Positions 10,330 to 20,465 of a stretch of DNA of 64,000 nucleotides are shown here, one piece after another (position 1 is the stretch's first letter; each line of letters starts with the position of its first letter). This DNA comes from Membranipora membranacea (Eukaryota; Bryozoa; Gymnolaemata; Cheilostomatida; Membraniporidae). The DNA is taken from assembly GCA_914767715.1 (NCBI GenBank), contig OU612071.1:23061681-23125680 (forward strand). Reading direction: 5' to 3'. The position numbers and the translations under genes are program-made. The notes beneath the pieces were generated by a model. The model searched no databases. It worked only from the letters and a program-made list of their open reading frames with translations, and had not been told where the DNA came from.

Positions 10330-11879
10330 GGGCTAATTGATGGAACACATGTCAAGATTGGGAATCTACCATCCGACCGGGCCCATGTGTATTTACACAG
10401 GCAAAACACAAAGTAAGAAAACGTTCATTAACACAGTTAGCTATGTCATCGAGATACTCTTACCCTCCCTGTCGTCAACAATACATTTGTATTCTTTGGG
10501 AGTTGTGGCCTCTTTGAACTTCAAAATTGGATACTCCAAAGTGTTGCAACAGTTTTCCTGAGCAGAGTGACGCTGAGTCAACTTGATATGCACCTTACCA
10601 ACAGCTTACTTGTTATCTAAACTGGGTATCTCAACTATGACTTCTAAGTCTTTGTTCACAATACAACACATTATAATTTGGAACATTCTATAAATTGTGA
10701 ATTTGTCTTTTAGAGATACCACTCTGAACGTCATGGCCGTATGCGACCATAGACGGATGTTCTGGATTGTGGTTGCACGTTACCCCGGGGCACACCATGA
10801 CTCAATATTATTCCAAAATAGTACACTGTGTGAAGACTTGGAAAATGGAGCATTCAGTGGGCTTCTCTTAGGTGAGCTAGTCTTAAATTTGCTGTTCAGA
10901 TAGTAACATTGCATAAAGCCATGGGCATATGAGCATGTCATTGTTGGTGTCGCTGCATTTTACACTATGTATACGACTGACATTAAATTCTTTTGAAATG
11001 CAATCCATCCACTTGACATTAATCTCTTGCAAGAGCACACAACATCAACCTTTCAAAAAAGTCAAAATGTGCTTTATAATTTTGACAGGTGACAGTGGCT
11101 ATGCTGTCAAGCCCTACCTGATGACTCCATTTCTCCAGGTCAATCCCGGATCTCCTGAAGCGAGATAGTCCACAGTCCATAAAAAGATGCGGTTCCAGGT
11201 AGAATGCGCCTTTGGTGATCTAGAAAACAGATGGAGGTGCATTCATCGTCATGGTGAGTGTAAAATTACAATGTTTGTAAAGAACAATTTCTGCATGTAT
11301 TTCAATTTTTGAAGCCAATTATTTTTCAAACAGCTAAAGTAGGTGTGTTGGTTACAGGACAATACTACACTGGCCACAGAATCAATCGGGCCTATTAACT
11401 TTAAATGGATTTTTGGAAAAACAATTGTCGAAGAGAACGGTCTCATCCTAAAACAATTTAGTAACTTATCCAAGCAATGATATGTCTTGGTTGATATCCC
11501 TCACTTTTTTAGGTGGAGAGCTGTATTTCTCCCCAGAGAAGTGCTGTAGGGTCGTGACAGCGTGCTTCGCCCTACACAATTTTTGTGTCAAGAAAAATGT
11601 CCCTCTTCCAGCAGACATACTACCGCAGCCAGAACTGGAGCAAACCGAGGAGAGGTTACCTGGGATGGCGAGGAACGAAAATGGTAATATAACCAGACGT
11701 GAAATCGTGCAACACTATTTTTCTTAATTCAACAACTACCTAGTAACCTACTATATTCTTATACACAAAAGTATTGTTTTTATATTTTACCCAAATTAAT
11801 GAATTTTTATCAGAAAATCTCTGTTCAATTCAATGACTATTATTTTGTTTTATTATTAGTGAAGGATGCTGATATCTAG

Positions 11880-11912
11880 CTATATATATATATAAATATA
11901 ATAATAATAAAT
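11880..11912. repeat. TA / AAT microsatellite
   Basis: A short (TA)n run followed by (AAT)n, within the Harbinger 3' non-coding part. The rest of 11728-12501 shows no gene. Confidence 0.7.
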
Positions 11913-12501
11913 ATGCTGGCTGATGTTACAACCTTACCCTACTACTGCCTACTTTCTTCTCACTATTTCTTGTTTAATTGGGCAGATCAAGACGCTCATA
12001 TGATCTGATGACTATATACTACTATTGATAGTAGTATACAGACACAACAATATGATTCAAACAAACATGTATGTGTCTATCAATACATCTTGTTGTTAGA
12101 TTTGGGCAGTTGAAATGAATGAAACAACAACAAGGAAGACTTGGCTGAAATCTGCTCTTTCTTTACAAATAAAAGCTCTAGCAAAACTGCAACTGCAAAG
12201 AATTGGAAGTGACACCTCGATGCAAATGGTCAGCTGGCCATGCTTTCAATAACAGTCAAGCTTGATGTTCTTTAGTATCTCAAACATCAACAACAATAAG
12301 AGAAATTAGTTTACCTGCAAGACTGCTAATTACAACTTTTAAAGTTGTTCCATTAAGCACATTTTCGACAACAATCTGCAGAAATCAAACCTATTTGCGG
12401 CATTCAGATAAGGACAGTGGCAACGACCTATTTACAACCTGATAATTGAAACAGGTACAGTTTGCGTTTAATTATCGCAGAGTTGTTGCTAACTGTAACG
12501 G

Positions 12502-12539
12502 GCGACCTGCTAATGACTGTTCTAATTGAAACCGGTCCC
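12502..12539 (-). repeat. Right terminal inverted repeat of the Harbinger element
   Basis: This ends in CTAATTGAAACCGGTCCC, the exact complement of the left terminus. It is preceded by subterminal GTTGCTAACTGTAA, which also occurs near the left end. A weaker terminus-like block (TTGAAACAGGT) lies about 100 bp further in. Confidence 0.7.
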
Positions 12540-12753
12540 AGGGCTAGGTAATAACTTGTGCAATATTGCAATTACTGGAGAAAAGCTAGACCCCCCTTAC
12601 TATGCTTCACTGAATTTGTTTCGCTATGTTTCATACTTAAAATTTGATCAGGTACTGATGTATATTTATAATGTTTTGTGATGTATATATGTAAAAATGT
12701 GGTTGAATACTATATCATATCGTTTTTTGTCAACTGAAGCTTTCTCTTAACAG

Positions 12754-12830
12754 AACTTTGATGATATGTCTCGTAGCAGCATTTTACCTGGTCAGTGAGA
12801 CAAGCGGACAGAGCGGAAAGAATCAGAACA
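12754..12830 (+). CDS. Possible first coding exon of a secreted protein
   Basis: An acceptor (TCTCTTAACAG) is followed by seven bases and ATG at 12761, then a short hydrophobic leader (MICLVAAFYLV) and a polar stretch (SETSGQSGKNQN) up to a GTGAGT donor at 12831. A leader split from the mature protein by a phase-1 intron is typical of secreted animal proteins. No matching downstream exon was found, and LINE A begins 440 bp further on. It could be an orphan exon or coincidence. Confidence 0.3.
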
Positions 12831-13269
12831 GTGAGTGTTAAGAACTATCTAGGTTTAAATTATAGACGTCTTTGGGAGCATCGTTTAGTTTAAAGTGTCT
12901 GGCAATAGATATAACTTGACATTTTACTGCTATAACTGGAATCTAGGATGTCTTTGTTTTCAATTCAGATAAATATATCAGTAATAGCTATAGGCAGAGT
13001 TTAAGCAGCATATCATATCTGAGGAAAAATATCTCTGAGTTTCAGGGCACAGAACACATCACTTTTTTTCCTTACCTGATCCAAACTTTCTATCAATGAA
13101 TATGGTAAATAAATTATATGTTGAAAACATAGTTAGATTGTGATTGTTTTCATTTTAACATTGATTGCTTAACAGTGATTGCTTAACATTCATCTTAATG
13201 TGGTTGATTGTTGAATTCTTGAAGAGTAAGGCTGAAAAACCCTGCGCTGCAGAAAAATTGACAAAAAAT

Positions 13270-15207
13270 CTGGGTGATTTTCACCCAAAATGAACAAAGG
13301 GAAGAAGAGAAAACTCATTTCCAGTAATGATCCTGATGAGGATGATGCTGAGGATAATATCTTCACCTATTGGCTCAACGAGTTGAAGGCATTACAAAAG
13401 AAAATCGACTCTACTACCACTGATGAGTCTATCCCCATAAAATATAATCCGGGAAACATCCAAATTGTCGTTGACTGCAGCACAGCTGTTTTTGAGCTTG
13501 TCAGATCTATATTTCAAACATCAATTCAGGAGCAATATCTTTATGTAACTAAGAAAATGAATAAAGATAAGGACAAAAACACAACAGCCACCATAGTCAC
13601 TGTTAAAAACAAGAAGAAATCGGATAGACCCCTTAATACTTCTACCATACGACCTCTAGAATATTGGTGAATGCGATCAAAGATGTGGATGTGTTTATTA
13701 GTCACTACTCTAAGCTGGTAGGTGATTGCTAAAAAGTAAACAAACCAATCCCAACAGCAGTACAACTCAACAACAAAGCACACAAGGTGCTCTAGGGGGA
13801 TCTGCAGTTTCACTGCCAGAGTCTTCTCAGTGTTCTCTGTCTGAGACAATGGAGTCTTCTGCTCCATTCGTCAACAGCGCTCCCAGTCATACCAGGGACA
13901 GAGATTGTGGGGAGAGTCCTGGATGTGCGTCATGCAGAACTCTGCATGGCGTGATTTTTGTTATGATGGATAATATGGACAGCACGCAGAAGATGGACAG
14001 CATGCAGGTTAAATTGGATGAACTTACTAGCGCTTTTTCTGAGACCCCTAGTACAAAGGAAAATCCATCAAATTCCAAAAATACCGTACAACAAACATAT
14101 CTTCCAACTCAAACTCTTAACAAAACACAACAATGGTCATCAGTTGCAAGCATCAGTAGACAACTCCACATAAATATTCCTTCATCAACAACACAGCGAA
14201 ACACACCAACACCAAGTTCACCGGCGACTACATCCAACGCACCAGATCACATGCCATCTACTAGAAAAACAGCTCGCCCGAACAACTTCAACCCCAAGCA
14301 CTGCATCGTAATAAGTATCAACAAGTCATCAAAAACCTACCAAAACTATAATCAAGACAACATCAGAGGTGAGATTAACCGTGAATTCAGCCCAACCATC
14401 ATCGTAAACATAACGACTTACAATTTCAAGACAGAATCTCCAAAAATTGTGCTGCACCTTCGCGATGAAAAGACAGTGACCAAGTTGATAAACAGTTGGA
14501 ATACATTACTATTTGAAAATTCGCAAGTAAGAAAGAGAATCAATCCAGAATCAGCAAAAAGTCAACACTGGTATGCTGAGAGGCATTCCTATCGATGCTG
14601 ATGATGAACTTGTAATAGAAGAGATATCACAGAATTTCCCCAACTCATCAGCTATAAGGATTTACAAAGGGGAAAAGAAAATGTGCATCTTCAAAGTAAA
14701 GTTTGAGACTCAGGACCAATACAACAAGGTCCTCAGTCAAGGTATGATCTTAGACTCACTTAAACGTAAATGCTATTTTGAAAAACTTCTATAATGGCAA
14801 TGAATTTTCATAGCGCATATCTTAATCTCCGTGGATTGGCAAGCAAACTGGAACAGGTTCATTTTATTCTTAGTGATCACAAATTTAGTATACTGTGTTT
14901 GGCTGAAACATTTTTGAATGAAAATGATGACAGCTGCCTATATGAGGTACCATGATATATGGTGATAAGAAGGGATAGGCTCTGTAACAATGGTGGGGGA
15001 TTACTCTGCTATGTCCATGATCCACTGGTCATTGAACATCTGGAAAATTTAGATCTTGACATGGATGAGAGTATAACAGCCAAGGTCTTACCCAGAAGCC
15101 AAAAGAGTTTTTTGATCACATATTTATATAGATGTCCCCAATCAAAAGCATCATGGAACACAGACTTTTCAGAGTTTGTCGAGCATTGTTATGGTTTGAA
15201 CGAAATT
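13270..15207 (+). mobile_element. LINE copy A, 5' half only (Jockey superfamily, CR1/L2-like)
   Basis: A non-LTR retrotransposon carrying ORF1 and the first about 139 codons of ORF2. It is related to copy B on the opposite strand at 17.9-20.5 kb. Homology stops in mid-endonuclease at about 15207, with no reverse transcriptase after it. Retention of the 5' end with loss of the 3' end is the reverse of the usual 5' truncation, so a later deletion or rearrangement is likely. Confidence 0.85.
13290..14794 (+). pseudogene. LINE A ORF1, broken by frame changes
   Basis: The start ATG at 13290 opens a basic N-terminus (MNKGKKRKLISS) and LNELKALQKKIDSTTTDESI, closely matching copy B. The frame closes at TGA after 13667. 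Homology resumes in another frame at about 13726-14570 (HCIVISINKSSKTYQNYNQD then IRGEINREF) and again from 14573 (MLRGIPIDADDELVIEEI). The middle is Ser/Thr/Asn/Gln-rich. ORF1 proteins of this group bind RNA and act in the retrotransposition particle. The final codon overlaps the ORF2 start as TAATG at 14792-14796. Confidence 0.8.
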
Positions 15208-15210
15208 TGA
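14794..15210 (+). pseudogene. LINE A ORF2, N-terminal endonuclease fragment
   Basis: ATG at 14794 shares its A with the ORF1 stop. The translation matches the APE-type endonuclease N-terminus: AYLNLRGLASKLEQ, FSILCLAETFLNEND, and VIRRDRLCNNGGGLLCYVHD. TGA at 14953-14955 replaces a Gly codon found in copy B (AVPGYQ), and similarity ends at GLNEI, just before the expected GDFN motif. The endonuclease would have nicked target DNA to prime reverse transcription. Confidence 0.8.
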
Positions 15211-15580
15211 ATATGAAACAGATATAAAAAGTGATTTTTATCAGATATAATTATAAATTTATATCCTGATATGACTTTGCCATATCTGCACTGAGCGGAC
15301 AAATATATCTCCTCCAAATCTAACATACCAGCTAACCACTAATGAGCTGCACACAGAAGTCTAACATAGCAGGGATTACCCGATGATGGAGTCCCTCAAT
15401 CTCCCAGTCAGTGTGCACCTTTTCTTTTCTGCCCCACATTTTCATAAAATCGACAGGAATAGGTAATATAATGATGGAGTTCTTCTCTGAGGAGATTGTG
15501 TTCAGCTGTAAATATAAATATACAAAATATACAAAAATAATATTGCGTCATCAATGAAAAATATATAGATATACACAATA

Positions 15581-15613
15581 ATAATAGCTGGCTATAATAT
15601 AGCCAGCTATTAT
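15581..15613. repeat. Perfect hairpin, 16-bp arms
   Basis: ATAATAGCTGGCTATA is followed after a single A by its exact reverse complement. It lies in non-coding DNA. Confidence 0.85.
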
Positions 15614-16149
15614 CATTTTGTTAACTACAAGCTTTGGTGGAGGCTCATAATTAATAGATGGAATAGCTAGCTAGCTAATGTGCTGGCTCTGATTGGCTGG
15701 TTGGAGGGAGAGAGCCAATACCACATCACATGCTACTTTCCTGAAAGTACCTACATATATTATAGTGAGTGTTAAATAATTCAGTTTCACTTTCATTATA
15801 TTTCAATGGTTACTGTCTGTGACATGGCATTTGCACTCTCTCCCAGCCAATCATATCAGAGCATACATTGGCTACAGACAAAGCCAACGTGATGGCTGTC
15901 ATCTGACAGACTGGATTGAAAGAGAGATCTAATGACAGATCAATGAATTTACTTGCTGAGATATAATAGAAATCAGTTTCATATTCACTTTACCTGAGCA
16001 AGTACTTTCAGAGAGGTACCATTTATACCTGAATATAATCTGACCTGGTATATTCTCTCTCACTCTCTCATTTAGATAAGAGCCAGCGTGGCCAGTAGAT
16101 TTAATTGAAAATCATTATCACAATAATTTCAAACTTCAGATTGACAACT

Positions 16150-16300
16150 TATAACAATGATGTATAGTTATATTATATAGAGTTACAATAATACAGTTAT
16201 ATGATATATAGTTTTATTATATATAGTTATATTATATATAGTTATATTATGTATAGTTATATTATATTATAGTTTTATTATGTATAGTTATATTAATTAT
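16150..16300. repeat. AT-rich short tandem repeat
   Basis: Imperfect units of the type ATAGTTATATTATAT recur over about 150 bp. Confidence 0.8.
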
Positions 16301-16434
16301 CTTGTTATAGTATTACTCACAGTCTGTAGATATCTGAGCTGTAAGGCAGCTGAAGATGAACTGATTATCTCTGCTGCTTCTGTTAATCCTCTGGCAGCTT
16401 TCTGTTCTCCTTCTGCTGCTATCACCTACAGTAA

Positions 16435-16500
16435 GGAGGTTAAATGTCACATAAGAGAGGTTAAAGGTCACATGAGAGAGGGTGAAGGTCACATGAGAAA
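16435..16500. repeat. About 20-bp tandem repeat, 3 units
   Basis: Three units resembling GGTTAAAGGTCACATGAGAG occur in tandem. They explain the repetitive HIREVKGHMREGEGHMR peptide of the short open frame here, so no gene is called. Confidence 0.7.
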
Positions 16501-16954
16501 AAAAGTTCTACCACATGGAGGTCACATGACTGGTCCTGTGTATTTAGTGAATAAGGTTTGATCACTCTTGCTCTGGAGTTGTCCCTTTAGTTCGGTGTAG
16601 TCATAAAATGGTCATCCAACTTTGTGTGTTCCCTGGGAAAATTTTGCCAATGCCGGTAATGATCTTTGTATTTATCGCTGTGAATCAGCATCAACAGTGA
16701 ATGTCAATTGCTTCCCCGACCTATAAACAGACACAGCAGTGTGAAAAAAAGAAGTTATTACTGAGATGTCTAAAACTGTTTTTAACAAAACGCATCCGAT
16801 GAAAACCATCCTCTCTTTAGTTGTGTTGTTCTTAACTGTGCAAAGGTATCATCTCGCCTACACACCATCTGTCGCCCACCAAAGTGCAGCATAAGAAAAC
16901 ATTTGAAGAGCTTTTTGAAGAGGTCATTTATACACTGTTAGCCAAATAGTGATG

Positions 16955-17160
16955 GCAACGAGACGGGACAATTCCCGGTCTCGCAAGACTTGTCTCCTCG
17001 GGACAGTATCTCGTCTCGTCGAGACAGACAACTCTTACTACAGGTCGAGACTACTGGCATTGTAAATGGTAGTAGCTGGTAAAACATTGCCTTCACCCAA
17101 ACTAGAACAAGTGACCTAGTGATCAGCAGTCCATGCTCTTACCAACTACACCACGGTTAT
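16955..17160 (-). mobile_element. tRNA-headed SINE-like sequence
   Basis: Read on the minus strand, a tRNA-like head has a Pol III A-box region (GTGTAGTTGGTAAGAGC) and a B-box-like TGTTCTAGTTT. It is followed by a body rich in TCTCG/CGAGA inverted motifs (GAGACGAGATACTGTCCCGA, then GGGAATTGTCCCGTCTCG). The order head, then body, is that of a SINE. I see no A-rich tail or target duplication. A plain tRNA gene is unlikely because the B box is diverged and no cloverleaf forms. Confidence 0.45.
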
Positions 17161-17699
17161 TATGATGTCACTTTCTGACTATGATATAATGGAATGATAG
17201 TTATTAGTCATGCTTTTGCTGCAATTATTTAACGGAATCGTTATCTGATTGGCTGTCAGATTTGATTGATTGGCTGTCTGTTTTGATTGATAAGTCAGTC
17301 TGTAAATATTATGGGAAACATCAGCAGTGTGCAGAATAGCCATAGGCCAATATGTTTTGTTGAATCAGCACAGTCTTATCCATGCTGAATAATCATAAAG
17401 ACTAACAGTTAATAACTCTGATACCAAGAATATCAACAAATTCTAAACTCTAAGGGATTGAATAAAAGCCAGAGAATTGTCAATAAACGATCAAAGAGGA
17501 TGAGTTAAAATAAGGCCTTCAATTTAACTTATTTTAATCTTGTGCAAGATAGAGAAATTTACCTCTTTCCAATACTTTACTCCTCCACGGTTTACATTTT
17601 TTGCTTGTTATTTATAATGTTGTACGATAAGCTGTGTATTCTTGACCTTTAATAACTAAGGCAAGGTAATCTTCCAAAACCATAGCCATAGGCCCATAT

Positions 17700-17893
17700 G
17701 AGGAGTAGGAGGTGGCTCAGTTAGTTAGAGCTGAGGACTTCAACACGCAACTGTTGAAGTTTGTGGGTTCGAATCCCACTGCAGTCCATCTTCTAGTGGG
17801 GATCGGTTGGCTCCCAGGTGTGCTTCGACCTGCCTGCAAACAGAGAGCAAATTGGCGCAGATATTGCGGCCTCGCCTATAAGGCACTAATATC
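17700..17893 (+). mobile_element. tRNA-derived SINE, head plus body
   Basis: The A box (TGGCTCAGTTAGTTAGAGC) and B box (GGGTTCGAATCCC) are good Pol III promoter matches. The presumed anticodon arm is a 9-bp stem (ACTTCAACA/TGTTGAAGT), too long for a tRNA, and the acceptor stem does not pair, so this is a SINE head rather than a tRNA gene. The body (GTGTGCTTCGACCTGCCTGC, then GGCGCAGATATTGCGG and AAGGCAC) recurs at 28.5-28.7 kb. The 3' end abuts the truncated end of LINE copy B. Confidence 0.75.
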
Positions 17894-18904
17894 TGAAATA
17901 ACCGATTTTTTCTTCTTCTTAATCAAATTTGTAACATAATTGCGTTGAATTTTGTATTCTTCCCATTTGCCCTCTCTCTTCAATCTATCACGCAAATGCA
18001 TGTGTGATTTTACCTCATCATCTAACCATTTGGGCAGTTGAGCAGTTTTTACAAATCTTTTCTTGGTGATGACAAGTGTTTTGATTAATGAACTATAGGT
18101 GTCATTAAATCTTGCATACATACGGTCTACAGTATTCTCACACAATACATCATTAAAGTGATGACCTGAAAAAAGGTCACGTATATTCTGGTTTGTAAAT
18201 TTGGAATAGTCATTGAATTCAAATGATGTTCTTTTTGCTTTTACCTTTAATGCGGAAAATAAAATTTTAATGAAAACTAAGTAATGATCACTCATTCCAT
18301 ATTTTATAATTCCACTCTCTGACATATCTGAGGGCAGATTTGTGTATATGTGATCGATCAGGGTGCTGGATGTTTCTGTAACTCTTGTTGGCTCCGAGAT
18401 CAATTGACGGAAGGAAAAAGATTTAACAATATTCAACCACTTTCTGTTGCTTCTTTGTTCAAGGATGTTGATGTTAAAATCTCCAAGTATAATCATTTCA
18501 TTATACAGTGAAAAGGCTTTTTCAAAGTATTCGTAAGCAAGATCATACCATGCGGACTTGGAGTTGGGAGGTCTGTATATAAATGAGACTAAACAACTTT
18601 TATTTGTACTTGGCTTTACTTTGATAGTTATAGACTCAGGCATGCTATTGTCAAAATCTGCAAGATGTTCGAATTGCACGGATTCATGTATGTAGACAAT
18701 GAGACCACCACCGTAACCATATCCCCGATCTCTCCTAATCACCTGATAACCTGGCACCGCATAAATACCAACACCATCATGCTCATTCAAAAATGTTTCT
18801 GCTAATCCTAGAATCGCGAATTTACGTTGAAGCAAAATTGATGTTATCTCCTCTATTTTGCTGGTGATTCCACGGACATTCAAGAATGCAAATTCAGAAT
18901 TCAT
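17893..18904 (-). CDS. LINE B ORF2, APE-type endonuclease, C-terminally truncated
   Basis: ATG at 18904-18902 overlaps the ORF1 stop. In order, the motifs are FAFLNVRGITSK (Asn), GLAETFLNEHDG (catalytic Glu), VIRRDRGYGYGGGLIVYIHE, SFIYRPPNSKSAW, IILGDFNINILE (catalytic Asp/Asn), TLIDHIYTN and GMSDHYLVF (Ser-Asp-His). All expected catalytic residues of the exonuclease-endonuclease-phosphatase fold are present. After LIKKKKKS the frame passes into the SINE and stops at 17876; those last residues are foreign. The full-length protein would nick genomic DNA and reverse-transcribe its mRNA there. Without a reverse transcriptase this copy cannot do so alone. Confidence 0.9.
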
Positions 18905-20442
18905 TATCTCATTTGCTCAAATTGACATTTAACACTTTGTGATTGGAGACAAATGCCATTTTTAATAGAAAAAAGAAAATCATCATGAGAATGGAACTTA
19001 ATTTTGAACATTCTCATTGGTTTGCCCTCCTTAAAAATTCTTTCTGACGTAGCATGAGGGTAGAGCACTTTTATATCATTTATTACAGTGCTGTCCTCAG
19101 CATCTAGTGGGACACCTTTCAACATACTCATATTTTCTGTCAGGGACCTCGGGTCGATTGTTTGGCGTATACTTGATCCACCAAATAGATCAGTGTTCCA
19201 TTTGCGTAGGATGTTGTTTCTTGTTTCTTGGTGGTTGAACTGTATCATAATTTTGGGTTCGTTTGTATTGAAGTTATATCTGGTAACCTTTTCTATTATG
19301 ATTGGCCCAAAGGTTTTGTTGAGGGTGCGTCTGATGGTATCTTGGTTAAAGTTGCTGTAGGTCATGGAGTCCTTCTTAATATCTATGACAAGATTGTCTA
19401 TAGGGCGGAAACTGTTGTCTATTTTTTGTTCTTTTGGGGGTTGTGTTCTCATGCTGGTTCGATTGTTGTTGTTCGTTGAGGAAGTTGATGGCAGATTAAG
19501 TTGCTGATGATTATAGTTAGCCCAGTGCTGTGCTGATGCTGTTTGATTGTTGGGAGAAACTATTTCACGTGGTGAGGAATTTGAATCGCATTCCAATTTA
19601 CTTGTTAGATGTTTGTTGATGCTGGTTTCAAGTTGGTCGAATTGATGTTGTATTTGATCGGTTATTGGTTGTTGGTCAACAAGTTTCTGTATTAAAGTGC
19701 TTTGTTGTTTAACTTTTTTATCTAGCTCCGAGATTTTGCTCATCATGACGCTGATGAGGCTTTGGATATTGCTGCATGATTCACATGTGTTGCCTGATGT
19801 TCTTTGATGATTGTGAGAGCTGGTGCTTTCCATGGCAACTGATGTGCTGGAGCTTTGATTGGACGTGTAGCCGTTTTCCAGACTTGGTAGTTGAACTTCT
19901 GCCGCATTCATGCCTTGCTCGGATGTAATGAATTCTTTACATTTCTGTTGAATGGTGGCATTCAATGCATTTATAGTATGTTCAGGAATGTCGTTGATAA
20001 GTTTAGTGTAGTGGTCAAGGAAAATATCTTTGTCCTTAATACCATTGACAAGTATGGTAGATGTTGTATTATAAAAGTTCGTAGTGTATAAAGATTTTTT
20101 TCCTTTCTTCTTGGTTTTAACTGTGACCACTACAGCGACTACAGTTGTTTTTGTTTGATCCCTGTTGGTCTGTAAAGAGGTGTAAAGTCCTTGCTCTTTT
20201 AACGAGGACTGGAAGTTAGCTTTGACAACCTCGTATGTTGCAGAATTGCACACCAGTACGATTTGAATGTTGTCAAGAGTACCTTTGATTTCGATGCTGT
20301 TGTCTTGAGTTGTTGAGTCCAGCTTTTTTTGAAGTGCTCTGAGTTTGTTTAAATAATACGGCATTTCTTTTTTGTTTTCTTGCTGATCGTCATCTTGGTC
20401 ATCTCGCTTCCGCTTTTTAGAACTTAAAGCACTGTCTTCCAT
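18904..20442 (-). CDS. LINE B ORF1, nucleic-acid-binding protein
   Basis: A 512-residue intact frame. The N-terminus is basic (SSKKRKRDDQ), followed by YYLNKLRALQKKLDSTT, a conserved block also seen in LINE A. A heptad-like region (about residues 215-270: ISVMMSKISELDKKVKQQ, LIQKLVDQQ) probably forms a coiled coil. The C-terminal third (LKGVPLDAEDSTVINDI, MRMFKIKFHSHDDF, CLQSQSVKCQFEQ) resembles the RRM/PRE_C2HC-type module of LINE ORF1 proteins. No CCHC zinc knuckle follows. ORF1 proteins coat the LINE RNA and are needed for retrotransposition. The stop and ORF2 start overlap as TAATG, which suggests termination-reinitiation. Confidence 0.85.
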   Translation of the reverse strand: MEDSALSSKKRKRDDQDDDQQENKKEMPYYLNKLRALQKKLDSTTQDNSIEIKGTLDNIQIVLVCNSATYEVVKANFQSSLKEQGLYTSLQTNRDQTKTTVVAVVVTVKTKKKGKKSLYTTNFYNTTSTILVNGIKDKDIFLDHYTKLINDIPEHTINALNATIQQKCKEFITSEQGMNAAEVQLPSLENGYTSNQSSSTSVAMESTSSHNHQRTSGNTCESCSNIQSLISVMMSKISELDKKVKQQSTLIQKLVDQQPITDQIQHQFDQLETSINKHLTSKLECDSNSSPREIVSPNNQTASAQHWANYNHQQLNLPSTSSTNNNNRTSMRTQPPKEQKIDNSFRPIDNLVIDIKKDSMTYSNFNQDTIRRTLNKTFGPIIIEKVTRYNFNTNEPKIMIQFNHQETRNNILRKWNTDLFGGSSIRQTIDPRSLTENMSMLKGVPLDAEDSTVINDIKVLYPHATSERIFKEGKPMRMFKIKFHSHDDFLFSIKNGICLQSQSVKCQFEQMR

Positions 20443-20465
20443 ATGATATCCAGTGATTATTTACA

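Larger units (their letters stand above)
8404..11727 (+). pseudogene. PIF/Harbinger DDE transposase, multi-exon, disrupted
   Basis: Exons on the plus strand are 8404-8793 (VSGAEFFQHTRLYPDHYREL, later MASGDNLQSSGKAHGVS), about 9082-9171 (NPDRIEQQIIKRGLFDIAGF then PGAI), 10330-10412 (GLIDGTHVKIGNLPSD), 10714-10871 (LNVMAVCDHRRMFWIVVARY then PGAHHDSILF), 11089-11253 (GDSGYAVKPYLMTPF, VECAFGDLENRW) and 11513-11727 (ACFALHNFCV). The last four are joined by GT-AG introns in compatible phase. The catalytic triad is IDGTH, HHDS and VECAFG. Lesions are a frame change with TAA at 8662-8664, a TGA inside a (GATT) run near 9082, a 1.16-kb insertion after 9171, and TAG at 11166-11168 where the family usually has Tyr. 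The enzyme would cut and rejoin element ends in the nucleus; this copy cannot make it in full. Confidence 0.85.
6035..12539 (+). mobile_element. PIF/Harbinger DNA transposon, about 6.5 kb, inactivated
   Basis: The element is bounded by inverted termini: GGGACCGGTTTCAATTAG at 6035 and its exact complement ending at 12539. Weaker complementarity continues inward over a further 15-20 bp. Between them, on the plus strand, lie a Myb/SANT gene and a DDE transposase whose motifs (IDGTH, HHDS, VECAFG) are those of the PIF/Harbinger superfamily. Myb plus transposase is the standard gene pair of that group: the Myb-like protein helps bring the transposase to the element ends. The transposase carries at least three lesions and a nested insertion, so this copy should not move on its own. 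I see no clear target-site duplication (CAA on the left, AGG on the right), so the exact ends are approximate. An internal palindrome (6894-7936) duplicates the first recognised Myb exon in inverse orientation. Confidence 0.8.
15208..16950. other. AT-rich non-coding stretch with palindromes
   Basis: No gene was recognised. The stretch holds a perfect hairpin (15581-15613), several short palindromes (for example TACTTTCCTGAAAGTA), an AT-rich microsatellite at 16150-16300 and a triplicated 20-bp motif near 16435-16500. The density of inverted repeats suggests one or more small non-autonomous DNA elements, but I could not pair any termini. Confidence 0.4.
17893..20465 (-). mobile_element. LINE copy B, 5' half (ORF1 plus endonuclease)
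   Basis: This minus-strand, Jockey-superfamily (CR1/L2-like) LINE has an intact ORF1 and an intact endonuclease domain. It ends at about codon 336 of ORF2, where it meets the SINE. The reverse transcriptase is absent from this half. A reverse-transcriptase half of a similar element lies 2.6 kb away on the plus strand (23.0-24.6 kb). Confidence 0.85.

Noticed and set aside
13541-14078. Minus-strand open frames across LINE A
   Set aside because: Antisense shadows of ORF1.
17700-17790. Functional tRNA gene
   Set aside because: The A and B boxes are good, but the middle stem is 9 bp and the acceptor stem does not pair; the body repeats elsewhere, so it is a SINE.
19088-20091. Plus-strand open frames across LINE B
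   Set aside because: Antisense shadows of the intact ORF1.
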